Shown here piece by piece: positions 27,185-37,361 of a stretch of DNA of 64,000 nucleotides (the first letter of the stretch is position 1; each line of letters begins with the position of its first letter). The position numbers were made by a program, and so were the translations under genes. The notes beneath the pieces are model-generated. The model saw only the letters and a program-made list of their open reading frames with translations. It was not told the origin of the DNA and ran no database searches. The DNA comes from Bradyrhizobium commune (GTDB lineage Bacteria; Pseudomonadota; Alphaproteobacteria; Rhizobiales; Xanthobacteraceae). The stretch spans positions 5,952,001 through 6,016,000 of the forward strand of contig NZ_CP061379.1 of the NCBI RefSeq assembly GCF_015624505.1, written 5' to 3'.

Positions 27185-28213
27185 TCAGGAACCGAAGCGG
27201 CGGCGATAGTCCTGCGGTGAAGTGGCGAGCACGCGAAGGAAGCTGCGGCGCATGGTTTCCTCGGAGCCGAAGCCGCAGCGCTGGGAGATCCGCTTCGCCG
27301 GCAGGCGCGTTTCCGACAGCATCCGCCGGGCCGCCTCGACCCGCAGCCGCTCGATCGCACGCAGCGGTGTCAGCCCGGTGGCCTTGGCATAATGGCGGCT
27401 GAAGCTGCGCTCGCTCATGCCGGCCTGATGGGCCAGTCGCGACAGGGAGAGATCGCCGGCGAGATGCTTGTTGATCCAGTCGTGCAGCGCGCCGAATTCG
27501 TCCTCGGCCGATTGCAGCGACAGCGCCTCGCTGAACTGCGCCTGGCCGCCCGGCCGCTTGAGGAAGACGACGAGATAGCGCGCCACCGCCAGCGCCGTGG
27601 TGCGGCCGAGATCCTCCTCCACCAGGGCCAGCGCCAGGTCGATGCCGGCAGTGACCCCGGCCGAGGTCCAGATGGCCCCGTCGCGCACGAAGATCGGATC
27701 GGCCTCGACGCGTATGGCGGGGAAGCGTCGCGCGAGATCGGCGCAGTAGGACCAATGGGTCACCGCGCGCCGCCCGTCGAGCGCGCCTGATGCTCCGAGC
27801 AGGAATGCGCCCGTGCAAACCGACGCAACCCGTCGCGCCTTCTTCGCGCGTTGCCGCAACCAATCCAGCAACGCCGGATCCGACGCTGCGAGGTCAACGC
27901 CCGGACCGCCCGCGACCAGCAGCGTATCCAGCGCGCTGGAACTGCGCGGCAGCGGCTCCGTCGTGATTTCCAATCCCGACGACGCCGCCACCTGCGTGCG
28001 ATCTTTTGCCACCACGCGAAGGGCATAAGGCGGCGTCCCCCCGGCCTCCACGATCTGCTCGTTCGCGGTCGCAAACACCTGGAGCGGTCCCGTGACGTCG
28101 AGCAGCTGCACCGACGGATAGGCCAGCACCTCGATCACGCGGGTTGAACCGGCCTGCGCGGCACGCGAACCGGAACTTGGCGAGAAACGAGGGGTCTTTG
28201 GCATTTGCGCCAT
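27185..28213 (-). CDS. GlxA-type AraC-family regulator with DJ-1/PfpI-like N-terminal domain, 342 aa
   Basis: The N-terminal class I glutamine amidotransferase-like domain (about 25-215) shows 'VLAYPSVQLLDVTGPLQVF', 'VAGGPGVD', nucleophile-elbow-like 'SVCTGAFLLGASG' and 'RAVTHWSYCADLARRFP'. It is followed by an AraC HTH pair with 'LSRLAHQAGMSERSFSRHY' and 'RISQRCGFGSEETMRRSF'. These proteins sense an unknown ligand and regulate nearby genes. It is divergent, with 51 bases between start codons, from a DJ-1/PfpI protein that shares its N-terminal fold, a likely target. ATG 28213 is chosen; ATG 28204 is also possible. Confidence 0.9.
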   Translation of the reverse strand: MAQMPKTPRFSPSSGSRAAQAGSTRVIEVLAYPSVQLLDVTGPLQVFATANEQIVEAGGTPPYALRVVAKDRTQVAASSGLEITTEPLPRSSSALDTLLVAGGPGVDLAASDPALLDWLRQRAKKARRVASVCTGAFLLGASGALDGRRAVTHWSYCADLARRFPAIRVEADPIFVRDGAIWTSAGVTAGIDLALALVEEDLGRTTALAVARYLVVFLKRPGGQAQFSEALSLQSAEDEFGALHDWINKHLAGDLSLSRLAHQAGMSERSFSRHYAKATGLTPLRAIERLRVEAARRMLSETRLPAKRISQRCGFGSEETMRRSFLRVLATSPQDYRRRFGS

Positions 28214-28264
28214 AGCGTGCCCGGTTAGATTGCCGCTGTCCAGCATCGAGTTGAGAGCAAAACC

Positions 28265-28978
28265 ATGATCCCGCCCGAGACCCATTTGCAAATCGGATCC
28301 CTGCTGTTCGACGGCCTCGACCAGATCGATCTCACCGGCCCCTTCGAGGTGCTGTCGCGCATCCCCAACGCGACCTATCGCGTCTATGCAAAAACGACCA
28401 CCCCCGTTCGCGACGTTAAAGGCTTGCAGCTGACGCCGGATGCGACGCTCGTCGAGGCGCCCCGGCTCGACGTGCTTCATGTGCCGGGCGGCTTCGGCCA
28501 GGAAGCCATGATGGAGGACGAGGAGATCCTGGCCTGGATCGAGAGGCAGGTCGCAGGCGCCGGCCACGTTTTCTCCGTCTGCACGGGCGCCTTGCTGCTC
28601 GGCGCCGCAGGACTGTTGCGCGGACGCCGGGCAACGACCCATTGGGCTTCGTTTCACCTGCTGCCGTTGTTCGGCGCCATTCCCGTCAACGAACGGGTCG
28701 TCGTCGACGGCAATTGGGTCTTCGCTGCCGGTGTCACGGCCGGAATTGACGGCGCGCTGCGGCTCGCAGCCGAGCTCCGCGGCGACGACGTCGCGCGCGC
28801 AATCCAGCTCTACATGCAGTACGCGCCGGAGCCGCCGTTCGACAGCGGCACGCCGGAGCGCGCCGCCGGCCCGATCCTCGACCAGGCGAAGAGGGCGGTG
28901 GCCGCCATCACCGCGCAGCGGGAGGCAACGGCCCGGCGCGTCGCGGCGAGGCTCGGGATCGCCGCCTCCAATCTCTGA
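28265..28978 (+). CDS. DJ-1/PfpI family protein, isonitrile hydratase-like, 237 aa
   Basis: The family core is visible: 'IGSLLFDGLDQIDLTGPFEVL', 'DVLHVPGGFGQEAMM', the Cys-containing elbow 'FSVCTGALLLGAAGLL' and 'RATTHWASFHLLPLFG', then 'GVTAGIDGALRLAAEL'. The Cys of SVCTG corresponds to the catalytic Cys of isonitrile hydratase InhA, which converts isonitriles to N-substituted formamides. The substrate here is unknown. It lies head to head with a GlxA-like regulator, and an NTF2-like gene follows at 38 bases, so the latter two may be co-transcribed. Confidence 0.85.
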   Translation: MIPPETHLQIGSLLFDGLDQIDLTGPFEVLSRIPNATYRVYAKTTTPVRDVKGLQLTPDATLVEAPRLDVLHVPGGFGQEAMMEDEEILAWIERQVAGAGHVFSVCTGALLLGAAGLLRGRRATTHWASFHLLPLFGAIPVNERVVVDGNWVFAAGVTAGIDGALRLAAELRGDDVARAIQLYMQYAPEPPFDSGTPERAAGPILDQAKRAVAAITAQREATARRVAARLGIAASNL

Positions 28979-29016
28979 TTCACGACGCTCATATCGACCA
29001 ACCGAAGGAGGACATC

Positions 29017-29406
29017 ATGAGCACGAAAACCTTCACCAGGACCGCGCCGCCCGAATGGCTTCTCGCGATGTGGAAGGAAATCGACGACAAGACGTTCGGC
29101 AAGGGCTTTGACTGCTTCGCCGAAGACGCGATCTGCAATCTCGGCGTCGCCGACTGGCACGGCCGCGAGGCAATCCGCAACAATCTGCGGCAATTCATCG
29201 ACCGCGGCTTCACCGCGCTTCACGACGTCATCGAGTTCTGGGACAGCCCGCTGCTCAAGATCTTTCGCGGCGAAGTCTCGATGCGCTTCGACGATCCCAA
29301 CATCGCGTCCGTGCGACCGACGATGGTCCATTTCTTCTATATGGACGAAAAGGATCCCACCAAGGTCAAGCACTGGATCGGTGCGGTCGGACCGACCGGC
29401 TTCTAG
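29017..29406 (+). CDS. Nuclear transport factor 2 (SnoaL)-like protein, 129 aa
   Basis: The protein is a short alpha+beta cone: 'ARTAPPEWLLAMWKEIDDKTFG'-like N-terminal helix, 'ADWHGREAIRNNLRQFIDRGF', 'HDVIEFW' and C-terminal strands 'TMVHFFYMDEKD' and 'VKHWIGAVG'. This is the NTF2-like/SnoaL pattern, which includes small enzymes and binding proteins. No catalytic set can be assigned. An exceptionally good ribosome-binding site (AAGGAGG, 29005-29011) lies 5 bases before the ATG, so the start is secure and expression may be high. Confidence 0.8.
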   Translation: MSTKTFTRTAPPEWLLAMWKEIDDKTFGKGFDCFAEDAICNLGVADWHGREAIRNNLRQFIDRGFTALHDVIEFWDSPLLKIFRGEVSMRFDDPNIASVRPTMVHFFYMDEKDPTKVKHWIGAVGPTGF

Positions 29407-29485
29407 CGGCCTATTGCTCTGAGCGCGAAGGCCTGCCTCGGACAACGGGATCGGCTTCATCCACCGATGCGGCGGCGCGCGGCGG

Positions 29486-30640
29486 CTAGTCTGCGCGCCC
29501 CGCTTTCTCACGCACGACCGGCTCGGCGGGGGCGAACGCTGTCATGGCAAGCCTGATCAGTGTCGCCTGACGGTCAGTACCGGTTTTCTGCAAGAGCTTT
29601 TGCAGATGGGTTCGCGTCGTCGGCTCGGAAATGCCGAGCACAATTGCCGTCTCCTTCACGGTCATTCCCTGAGTCAACATGGCGAGCACCCGGCACTCAG
29701 CGGGAGAAATTCCAAACCGTTTCTCGAACAATTCGTCCGGCAACGCCTGCACATCGCCAAGCGATTGAATAAACACCGCAACCGATGCGCCTGAAGAAGC
29801 CGCGAGGTCGCCGCGCACCCGCCCGTCGAGCGGCAGGATCCAGGCAGCGAGGTCGCCACCATCCGCCCGGCCAATCGGAAGCACCGCTGCCGGCCGGACA
29901 GACTCGATCGCATCCCCAAGCGTCACGCGCTCGATCGTCCGCATCAGTTCGGCGTTCGTCCGGGGATCGCAGCACGCAAGGCAGTCGCCGTCGCGTCTTA
30001 TCGCATTACGCTGATCAAGGAGCCGGCGGCCGGCAGAATTGGCATGAACAATGCGGGATCTGCCATCCACCAGGATGACACCGATCCTGAGCAGGTCGAA
30101 CGCCGCGGACAACGTATTGCTCTGTTGCGACGGCACGTCGAGCAGCTCTGCAATGCCCACGGCGCGCCGGACATGCGGAGCAACGATACGCAGCCGTTCC
30201 AGTATGACATCGGAGATCGGACGCTCGCACGGCACCGACAGGCTGCTGAAGTGATCCACCTTGCGTGTGAGAACGGTCAATGCGGTATCGTAGTAGCCGC
30301 TCGGCGCGATCACCTCATTATAGAACCGGCTCTTCAGATAATTCTCCCGCCCAAGAGCGTCCTCGCCGGAGAAGGGTTCGTCGATGCCGACCAGCCAACC
30401 CATCGATATCATCGGGTTGATCGCGGTGCTCTCCGTCATACTCCTCTGAAAATCCGGGCTAATCCCCCATTGCGAGATCAGGTGAAACTGTCGCCTGTAG
30501 GGACTTTGCGTCGAGATCGCAGCTGCTTCGCCGCCTATATAAGCGACCACCTGTTTCAGCGTCGCCGACCAGTTCGCCGGCGCGACAGCACAATCGTAAA
30601 TACATCCTATCAGCTCTCGCAACTTTTCGTCCTCGCCCAT
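29486..30640 (-). CDS. LuxR-family transcriptional regulator with PAS-like sensory half, 384 aa
   Basis: The N-terminal 300 residues look like a GAF/PAS-type sensor: 'DLLRIGVILVDGRSRIVHANSAG' is a PAS signature at about 190-212. The C-terminus is a GerE/LuxR HTH (about 315-375; 'FGISPAECRVLAMLTQGMT', 'VKETAIVLGISEPTTRTHL', 'LLQKTGTDRQATLIRL'). There is no receiver domain. It is divergent from the di-haem oxidoreductase gene at 30950, which is a plausible target. The effector is unknown. Confidence 0.88.
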   Translation of the reverse strand: MGEDEKLRELIGCIYDCAVAPANWSATLKQVVAYIGGEAAAISTQSPYRRQFHLISQWGISPDFQRSMTESTAINPMISMGWLVGIDEPFSGEDALGRENYLKSRFYNEVIAPSGYYDTALTVLTRKVDHFSSLSVPCERPISDVILERLRIVAPHVRRAVGIAELLDVPSQQSNTLSAAFDLLRIGVILVDGRSRIVHANSAGRRLLDQRNAIRRDGDCLACCDPRTNAELMRTIERVTLGDAIESVRPAAVLPIGRADGGDLAAWILPLDGRVRGDLAASSGASVAVFIQSLGDVQALPDELFEKRFGISPAECRVLAMLTQGMTVKETAIVLGISEPTTRTHLQKLLQKTGTDRQATLIRLAMTAFAPAEPVVREKAGRAD

Positions 30641-30949
30641 GGGTCACTCCGCGGGAGACAAAATTCGCTCTGACCGACTGGATCGGATGACCGGACGAAA
30701 TATTCCCGAAAAAAAGTCGCACTCATTCAAACGAATGAATACACGGGCGTGCCCCGCACTCAGGATGCTGCTTTCGAAGTGATACGCTTGAGACGGTGAT
30801 TTTCAGCATCCCAGCGCAAGGGCTGGCCGGCCGCGGCGGCGGCGATTTAAGGCGCTGACATCACCTAACCAACGACAAGGAGGCTCCGTCGCGATCGCGC
30901 CAAAACGATCGCGGGACGAATTTTGCATTCTTTTGAAGGGATCATCACC
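30641..30949. promoter_or_regulatory. Divergent intergenic region between LuxR-type and di-haem oxidoreductase genes
   Basis: The 309-base region is comparatively AT-rich near 30717-30750 (repeated TTCATTC/ATGAATGAA words), which may be a binding site for the LuxR-type protein. CGATCGCG words recur at 30890-30912. No gene or known RNA is visible. Confidence 0.4.
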
Positions 30950-32545
30950 ATGCCCTCGTATTTTTCTCGCATTCTTTTGGCTGCAAGCATCGTTCTCCTG
31001 CTCACCGATCACAGCTTCGCTCAACGAGACCCCGGAGTGCGCGGCGGCCTGCAAAACACGGGAGGCGGGCTTCAGGCCCAAGGCATCAAGATTCCCGTGC
31101 CGCCGCTCATCGTCAGGAACGGCAATACCCAGATCAGCGACAATGAGAAGCGATCGTTCTACGAAGGCATCCTCCGCGCCGGGCAGTTGGAATCAAGCTG
31201 CGATAACTGCGCGATGGTGACCGACGGCTCACCCGCGCCGAAAAATCCGATCAACGGGCTCAAGGAGCTCGACCCGATTTTTCCGCAGTTCACCACCAAT
31301 TCGAACGGGCTCGGTGCACGCCACAATGCCGACCAGTGCTTCGGGTGCCACTTTCAGCCGACATTGGGCGGATCCGGCGGCTTCCTGGTTCCCAATCCGG
31401 TCGATCTCGCGAAATTCGGGCCAGGAGCTGCCCGGCCACCAGAGAATCCGCAATTCGATCTGATCCCGCACCGCTTCGGCAAGCAGAACATCGTTCCTTC
31501 TTTTGAAGAGCGGTACGGGCCGATCCGGGAGGTGCGGTTCATCCACAAGGTCGATGCCAACGGCGATTTCATTCGCGACAGCAACGGCGCGCTCATAGCG
31601 GATGGCGGCGTGCATCAACTCTGGACGGTCAAGGGCATCAGCAACGATCCAACGATTCCGAATTGTTCGTTGACCCAGCCGAATTTCGAAAAGCAGCTGC
31701 GGCAGAACAACCTCGCGTTCCGGATTCCCTTGCAGATGACCGGTCTCGGTCTGATCGACTCGATCCAGGATCGCGAAATCCTTGCGCGCCAAGCGGCGAC
31801 GCAGGGCGCGCGAACGGCATTGGGTATCGCCGGCCGACCCAATCGCAGCGGCAATGATGGCACCATCACCCGCTTCGGCTGGAAAGCGCAGAACAAGTCG
31901 CTCACCATGTTCTCGGGCGAGGCCTACAACGTCGAAATGGGCATCACCAATGAGTTGTTTCCCACTGCGACCGAGGAGGATCCGGCGTGCAACGGTCCCA
32001 ACAAGCCGGAACCGAACGACGTCACGCGTATGGATTCCGACGACGAGATCAACCAGTCTTTCTTCAATCCGCTGCATGTTCTCGCGGATTGGATGCAATT
32101 CACCTTGCTGATGCGTTTCACGGACGGTCCGCAGCCTGCGCCGAACCCGAGTCCCAGTGCCATTCGTGGCAGGCAGTTGTTCAGCGATGTCGGCTGCGCG
32201 CTCTGTCATACGCCGACGATGCAGACGGCGCCGGTGATGAACAGCGCAGTGCTGCAGAACCGGCCCGTCAACCTGTTCTCGGACCTGCTCTTGCACGACA
32301 TGGGCGCGGGCCTCGCGGATGGTGTCAGCCAGGGTCAGGCCGGTCCGAGCGAATTCCGGACCACGCCGCTGTGGGGCGTCGGTCAGCGCATCTTCTTCCT
32401 GCATGACGGGCGAACCAGCGACCTGGTCGACGCAATCAGGGCGCATCGTTCGAACGGATCGGAGGCCAACGCAGTCATCGGAGCATTCAGCAATCTGCAG
32501 ATCTCCGACAAGCAGGCCATCCTGGACTTCCTGCGCTCGCTCTGA
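30950..32545 (+). CDS. Di-haem oxidoreductase (DUF1111/thiol oxidoreductase family), 531 aa
   Basis: A signal peptide (MPSYFSRILLAASIVLLL...SFAQ) exports it to the periplasm. Two canonical c-type haem motifs are present: CFGCH (about 128-132) and CALCH (about 415-419). An additional CDNC pair without His lies near residue 85. The family core 'LWGVGQRIFFLHDGRTSDLVDAI' closes the protein. Members are related to MauG-type di-haem proteins but their substrate is unclear. The ATG at 30950 follows an AAGGGA site. A hairpin terminator follows the stop. Confidence 0.85.
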   Translation: MPSYFSRILLAASIVLLLTDHSFAQRDPGVRGGLQNTGGGLQAQGIKIPVPPLIVRNGNTQISDNEKRSFYEGILRAGQLESSCDNCAMVTDGSPAPKNPINGLKELDPIFPQFTTNSNGLGARHNADQCFGCHFQPTLGGSGGFLVPNPVDLAKFGPGAARPPENPQFDLIPHRFGKQNIVPSFEERYGPIREVRFIHKVDANGDFIRDSNGALIADGGVHQLWTVKGISNDPTIPNCSLTQPNFEKQLRQNNLAFRIPLQMTGLGLIDSIQDREILARQAATQGARTALGIAGRPNRSGNDGTITRFGWKAQNKSLTMFSGEAYNVEMGITNELFPTATEEDPACNGPNKPEPNDVTRMDSDDEINQSFFNPLHVLADWMQFTLLMRFTDGPQPAPNPSPSAIRGRQLFSDVGCALCHTPTMQTAPVMNSAVLQNRPVNLFSDLLLHDMGAGLADGVSQGQAGPSEFRTTPLWGVGQRIFFLHDGRTSDLVDAIRAHRSNGSEANAVIGAFSNLQISDKQAILDFLRSL

Positions 32546-32563
32546 ACGTCACCCGCATCGTTA

Positions 32564-32588
32564 CCTGCCCGCGACGCTCGCGGGCAGG
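32564..32588 (+). terminator. Hairpin terminator after the di-haem oxidoreductase
   Basis: The 11-bp arms 32564-32574 and 32578-32588 (CCTGCCCGCGA/TCGCGGGCAGG) are joined by a CGC loop, 18 bases after the stop codon. The next gene starts 23 bases later, so read-through is possible. Confidence 0.65.
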
Positions 32589-32611
32589 CTCATTGGAGGT
32601 TTGGTCATCGC

Positions 32612-33226
32612 ATGGGTGGCCGCGGCATCGCACTTTTGACGTTGGCATTTGTCGGCATTGCCGGCGGGCTGTTCGGCGCCCGCGCGCGCGGAGCGTTCGA
32701 CGCCGGGCTTGAAAAGACTGATCCGGAATTGCCCGCCTTGAAGCGGCTTCCTCCCGAAGATGCGTCGCCCGCGGAGACGCGGCCGCAGGGCAATCCGCTC
32801 TGGGGCGTGCCGATCGGCTCGTTGGCCGAGACGATCCAGCGACCAATCTTCACCGCCCTCCGACGTCCGCCCTCGCTGACGCCGGCCCCTATCCCTGGAC
32901 CCGCGGCAGCGCCCGAACCCGTGAGGCAGAGCGCGCCGCAACGGCCGAACCTCAAATTGGTCGGGACGATCTCCGGCGGCGCGCTTCGTCTCGGCGTCTT
33001 TCTCGACGAAACATCGCAACAGCCCACGCGCCTTGCGGTTGGAGAAAACCACAACGGCTGGGTTTTGCGCGCAGTGAGCCCAAGTGACGCCCGCTTCGAA
33101 AGCGAAGATCGGGCGGTCACGCTTCTGTTGCGCGTCGAGCCAGACGCACACGCGCCGCCCAAAGATGGCGCGGCTCCGCGCGAGGAGCCTGCCGCGCTCG
33201 TTCCCGCGCGGCACCGCAGGCGCTGA
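32612..33226 (+). CDS. GspC/GspN-like type II secretion-related inner membrane protein, 204 aa
   Basis: A short N-terminal membrane anchor (residues about 5-22) is followed by 'GNPLWGVPIGSLAETIQRPIF', a short Pro/Ala-rich linker, and a beta domain 'PNLKLVGTISGGALRLGVFLD', 'RLAVGENHNGWVLRAVSP', which resembles the homology region of GspC or the GspN-type proteins of rhizobia. In type II secretion such proteins link the inner platform to the secretin. No other gsp gene is in the window, so it is an orphan or a member of a distant cluster. It follows the exported di-haem protein. Confidence 0.6.
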   Translation: MGGRGIALLTLAFVGIAGGLFGARARGAFDAGLEKTDPELPALKRLPPEDASPAETRPQGNPLWGVPIGSLAETIQRPIFTALRRPPSLTPAPIPGPAAAPEPVRQSAPQRPNLKLVGTISGGALRLGVFLDETSQQPTRLAVGENHNGWVLRAVSPSDARFESEDRAVTLLLRVEPDAHAPPKDGAAPREEPAALVPARHRRR

Positions 33227-33258
33227 CGCCCGGCCGGCTTCGTCGGGCAATCGCCCCG

Positions 33259-33885
33259 CTAGACGTCGAAGAACACCGTCTCGTCCGGCCCCTGCAAATT
33301 GATCGTGAAGGAATACACGATCTTGCCGGCCCGCTCGCCGCGAGTGGCGATCAGCGTCTTGCGACGCGCCGGCGGCTCGACCAAATTGAGCACGGGATCG
33401 GCCGCGTTGGCGGCTTCCTCGTCGGAGAAATAGAGCCGGGTGTTGAGGCCGATATTGATGCCGCGCGCGACGATCCAGATGTTGACATAAGGCGCACATC
33501 TCCGGCCAGCCGTGTCGATGATCGCGCCAGGCTTGATGGTCTCGAACGTCACCAGCCCGGTCTCGAAATCCGAGCCTGCGCGGCCCCAGCCGCGAAACTC
33601 CTGGTCCAGCGCGCCAGCCGAGCGATCGGCCGGATGGCTGTAGCGGCCGGCCGCATTGGCCTGCCAGATCTCGAGCAGCACGTCGCGCAGCGGCGTGCCG
33701 CTGCCGTCGATCACCCAGCCTTCAAGTGTGATGCGCTCGCCCTTGGTGTTCGGCGTCACCAGCACGTTGGAAAAATTCTTCTCGAAGATGTCGAAGCCGG
33801 CCATCGCCGGGATCAGGCCGATATGGACGTAGGGCCCGGCGGTCTGCGACGCGGTTTCCTTGAGATAGTTGAGCGGCTGCGGCAT
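33259..33885 (-). CDS. pcaG: Protocatechuate 3,4-dioxygenase alpha subunit, 208 aa
   Basis: The intradiol dioxygenase fold is recognisable from 'ETASQTAGPYVHIGLIP', 'GERITLEGWVIDGSGTPLRDVLLEIWQANAAGRY' and 'PYVNIWIVARGINIGLNTRLYF'. The alpha subunit lacks the iron-binding Tyr/His set, and here the 'NIWIVARG' segment replaces the HIH motif of the beta subunit. With PcaH it forms the enzyme that cleaves protocatechuate to 3-carboxy-cis,cis-muconate. It lies 17 bases after pcaH. Confidence 0.95.
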   Translation of the reverse strand: MPQPLNYLKETASQTAGPYVHIGLIPAMAGFDIFEKNFSNVLVTPNTKGERITLEGWVIDGSGTPLRDVLLEIWQANAAGRYSHPADRSAGALDQEFRGWGRAGSDFETGLVTFETIKPGAIIDTAGRRCAPYVNIWIVARGINIGLNTRLYFSDEEAANAADPVLNLVEPPARRKTLIATRGERAGKIVYSFTINLQGPDETVFFDV

Positions 33886-33902
33886 GATTCAAAATCCTTG
33901 GC

Positions 33903-35711
<1,809 letters not shown>

Positions 35712-35792
35712 GCGCGGGCCCCCGGCCGCGGGAAAGCCTGATCCCCGCCAAACCCACTGGTTGCGCCAGGCCCGCCACGCTAGAATTCCCCC

Positions 35793-37097
35793 ATGACAGT
35801 GACCGATATTGCGAGCCGGACCTACAATCACAGCTGGCGGCTGGATCCCATCATCCGCAGCCTGCTCGACACCGACTTTTACAAGCTATTGATGTTACAA
35901 ATGATTCGGGAGGCCTACCCGGATCAGCAGGTGACCTTCTCGGTCATCAACCGCTCGCGCCATGTGCGGCTCGCCGAGATCATCGACGAGGGCGAGCTGC
36001 GCGCCCAGCTCGACCATGCCCGCACCATCCGCTTCGGCAAGAAGGAGCTGATCTGGCTTGCCGGTAACACCTTCTACGGCAAGACCCACATGTTCTCGGC
36101 GGACTTCATCCGCTGGCTCGCCGAATTCCGCCTGCCCGAATACGAGCTGCACAAGGTCGACGGCCAGTACGAATTACACTTCCACGGTCCCTGGACCCAC
36201 ACCACGATGTGGGAGATCCCGGCGCTTGCCATCCTCAACGAATTACGCTCGCGCGCGGCGATGAAGGGCCGCGGCCGCTTCGAGCTCGACGTGCTGTTTG
36301 CCCGTGCCAAGGCCAAGCTGTGGACCAAGGTGGAGCGGCTGCGCAAGCTCGAGAATTTGCGGCTGTCCGATTTCGGCACTCGCCGCCGCCACGGTTTTCT
36401 CTGGCAGCGCTGGTGCGTCGAAGCCGTGAAGGAAGGCCTGGGTTCGTCGTTCATCGGCACCTCCAACGTGCTGCTCGCGATGGACAACGATCTCGAAGCG
36501 ATCGGCACCAATGCGCATGAGCTGCCGATGGTGGCCGCTGCGCTGGCCAAGGACGATGAGGAATTGCGCTGGGCGCCCTATCGCGTCCTCGACCAGTGGC
36601 GCCAGACCTATGGCGGCAACCTCCTGATCGCGCTGCCCGACGCCTTCGGCACCAAGGCCTTTTTGCGCGATGCGCCGGAATGGGTCGCCGACTGGACCGG
36701 CTTCCGTCCCGACAGCGCGCCGCCGATCCAGGCCGGCGAGGAGATCATGGCCTGGTGGGAAAAGAAGGGCCGCAATCCCCGGGAAAAGCTGCTGGTGTTC
36801 TCCGACGCGATGGATGTCGGCTCGATCGAGGAGACCTATCACCACTTCACAGGCCGCGTGCGGCTCTCGTTCGGCTGGGGCACCAACCTCACCAATGATT
36901 TCGTCGGCTGCGCGCCGGACGGCTCGTTCAATCTCGATCCTATCTCGCTGGTCTGCAAGGTGTCGTCGGTCGACGGGCATCCGGCCGTCAAGCTCTCCGA
37001 CAATCCGGAGAAGGCGACCGGCATGCAAACCGAGATCGAGCGCTATCTGCGGGTGTTCGGCGACGCCGGCCGCGTGCGCAAGCCGGTGCTGGTCTAG
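35793..37097 (+). CDS. pncB: Nicotinate phosphoribosyltransferase, 434 aa
   Basis: The protein opens with '[16 protein letters not shown]', the typical PncB start, and continues '[16 protein letters not shown]', 'FYGKTHMFS', 'SRAAMKGRG', '[19 protein letters not shown]', '[11 protein letters not shown]', '[10 protein letters not shown]', '[11 protein letters not shown]', '[15 protein letters not shown]' and '[11 protein letters not shown]'. It makes nicotinate mononucleotide from nicotinate, phosphoribosyl pyrophosphate and ATP, in NAD+ salvage. It is cytoplasmic and stands alone. Length and motifs match the bacterial type I enzyme. Confidence 0.95.
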   Translation: MTVTDIASRTYNHSWRLDPIIRSLLDTDFYKLLMLQMIREAYPDQQVTFSVINRSRHVRLAEIIDEGELRAQLDHARTIRFGKKELIWLAGNTFYGKTHMFSADFIRWLAEFRLPEYELHKVDGQYELHFHGPWTHTTMWEIPALAILNELRSRAAMKGRGRFELDVLFARAKAKLWTKVERLRKLENLRLSDFGTRRRHGFLWQRWCVEAVKEGLGSSFIGTSNVLLAMDNDLEAIGTNAHELPMVAAALAKDDEELRWAPYRVLDQWRQTYGGNLLIALPDAFGTKAFLRDAPEWVADWTGFRPDSAPPIQAGEEIMAWWEKKGRNPREKLLVFSDAMDVGSIEETYHHFTGRVRLSFGWGTNLTNDFVGCAPDGSFNLDPISLVCKVSSVDGHPAVKLSDNPEKATGMQTEIERYLRVFGDAGRVRKPVLV

Positions 37098-37361
37098 CGC
37101 CAATTCTCTCGTTCGGGTAAATCGCGCTGGATGGATTCGAACCGTCCGCGCGCGGATATCGTGCGGGTTCCGGCTCGTGTGCATTTGCAACGATCTGCGC
37201 AAATCCGTTTCACAACGTTTTCACCTTGCAACACGGTCGCTCGACGTTTTCAGGTCGAGTTAAGCAGCGTTCCCGCCTACTTCGCGTTATCAACGGACCA
37301 CTCCGCTGGGGTCGTTGAGTGATTTGGGGAACGCCTTGTGTTTCGCAGAACCGCGACGTCC

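Noticed and set aside
37130..37160. GATTCGAACC-like stretch resembling the T arm of a tRNA on the minus strand
   Set aside because: The T stem would contain a mismatch, and no acceptor, D or anticodon arms could be folded around it.
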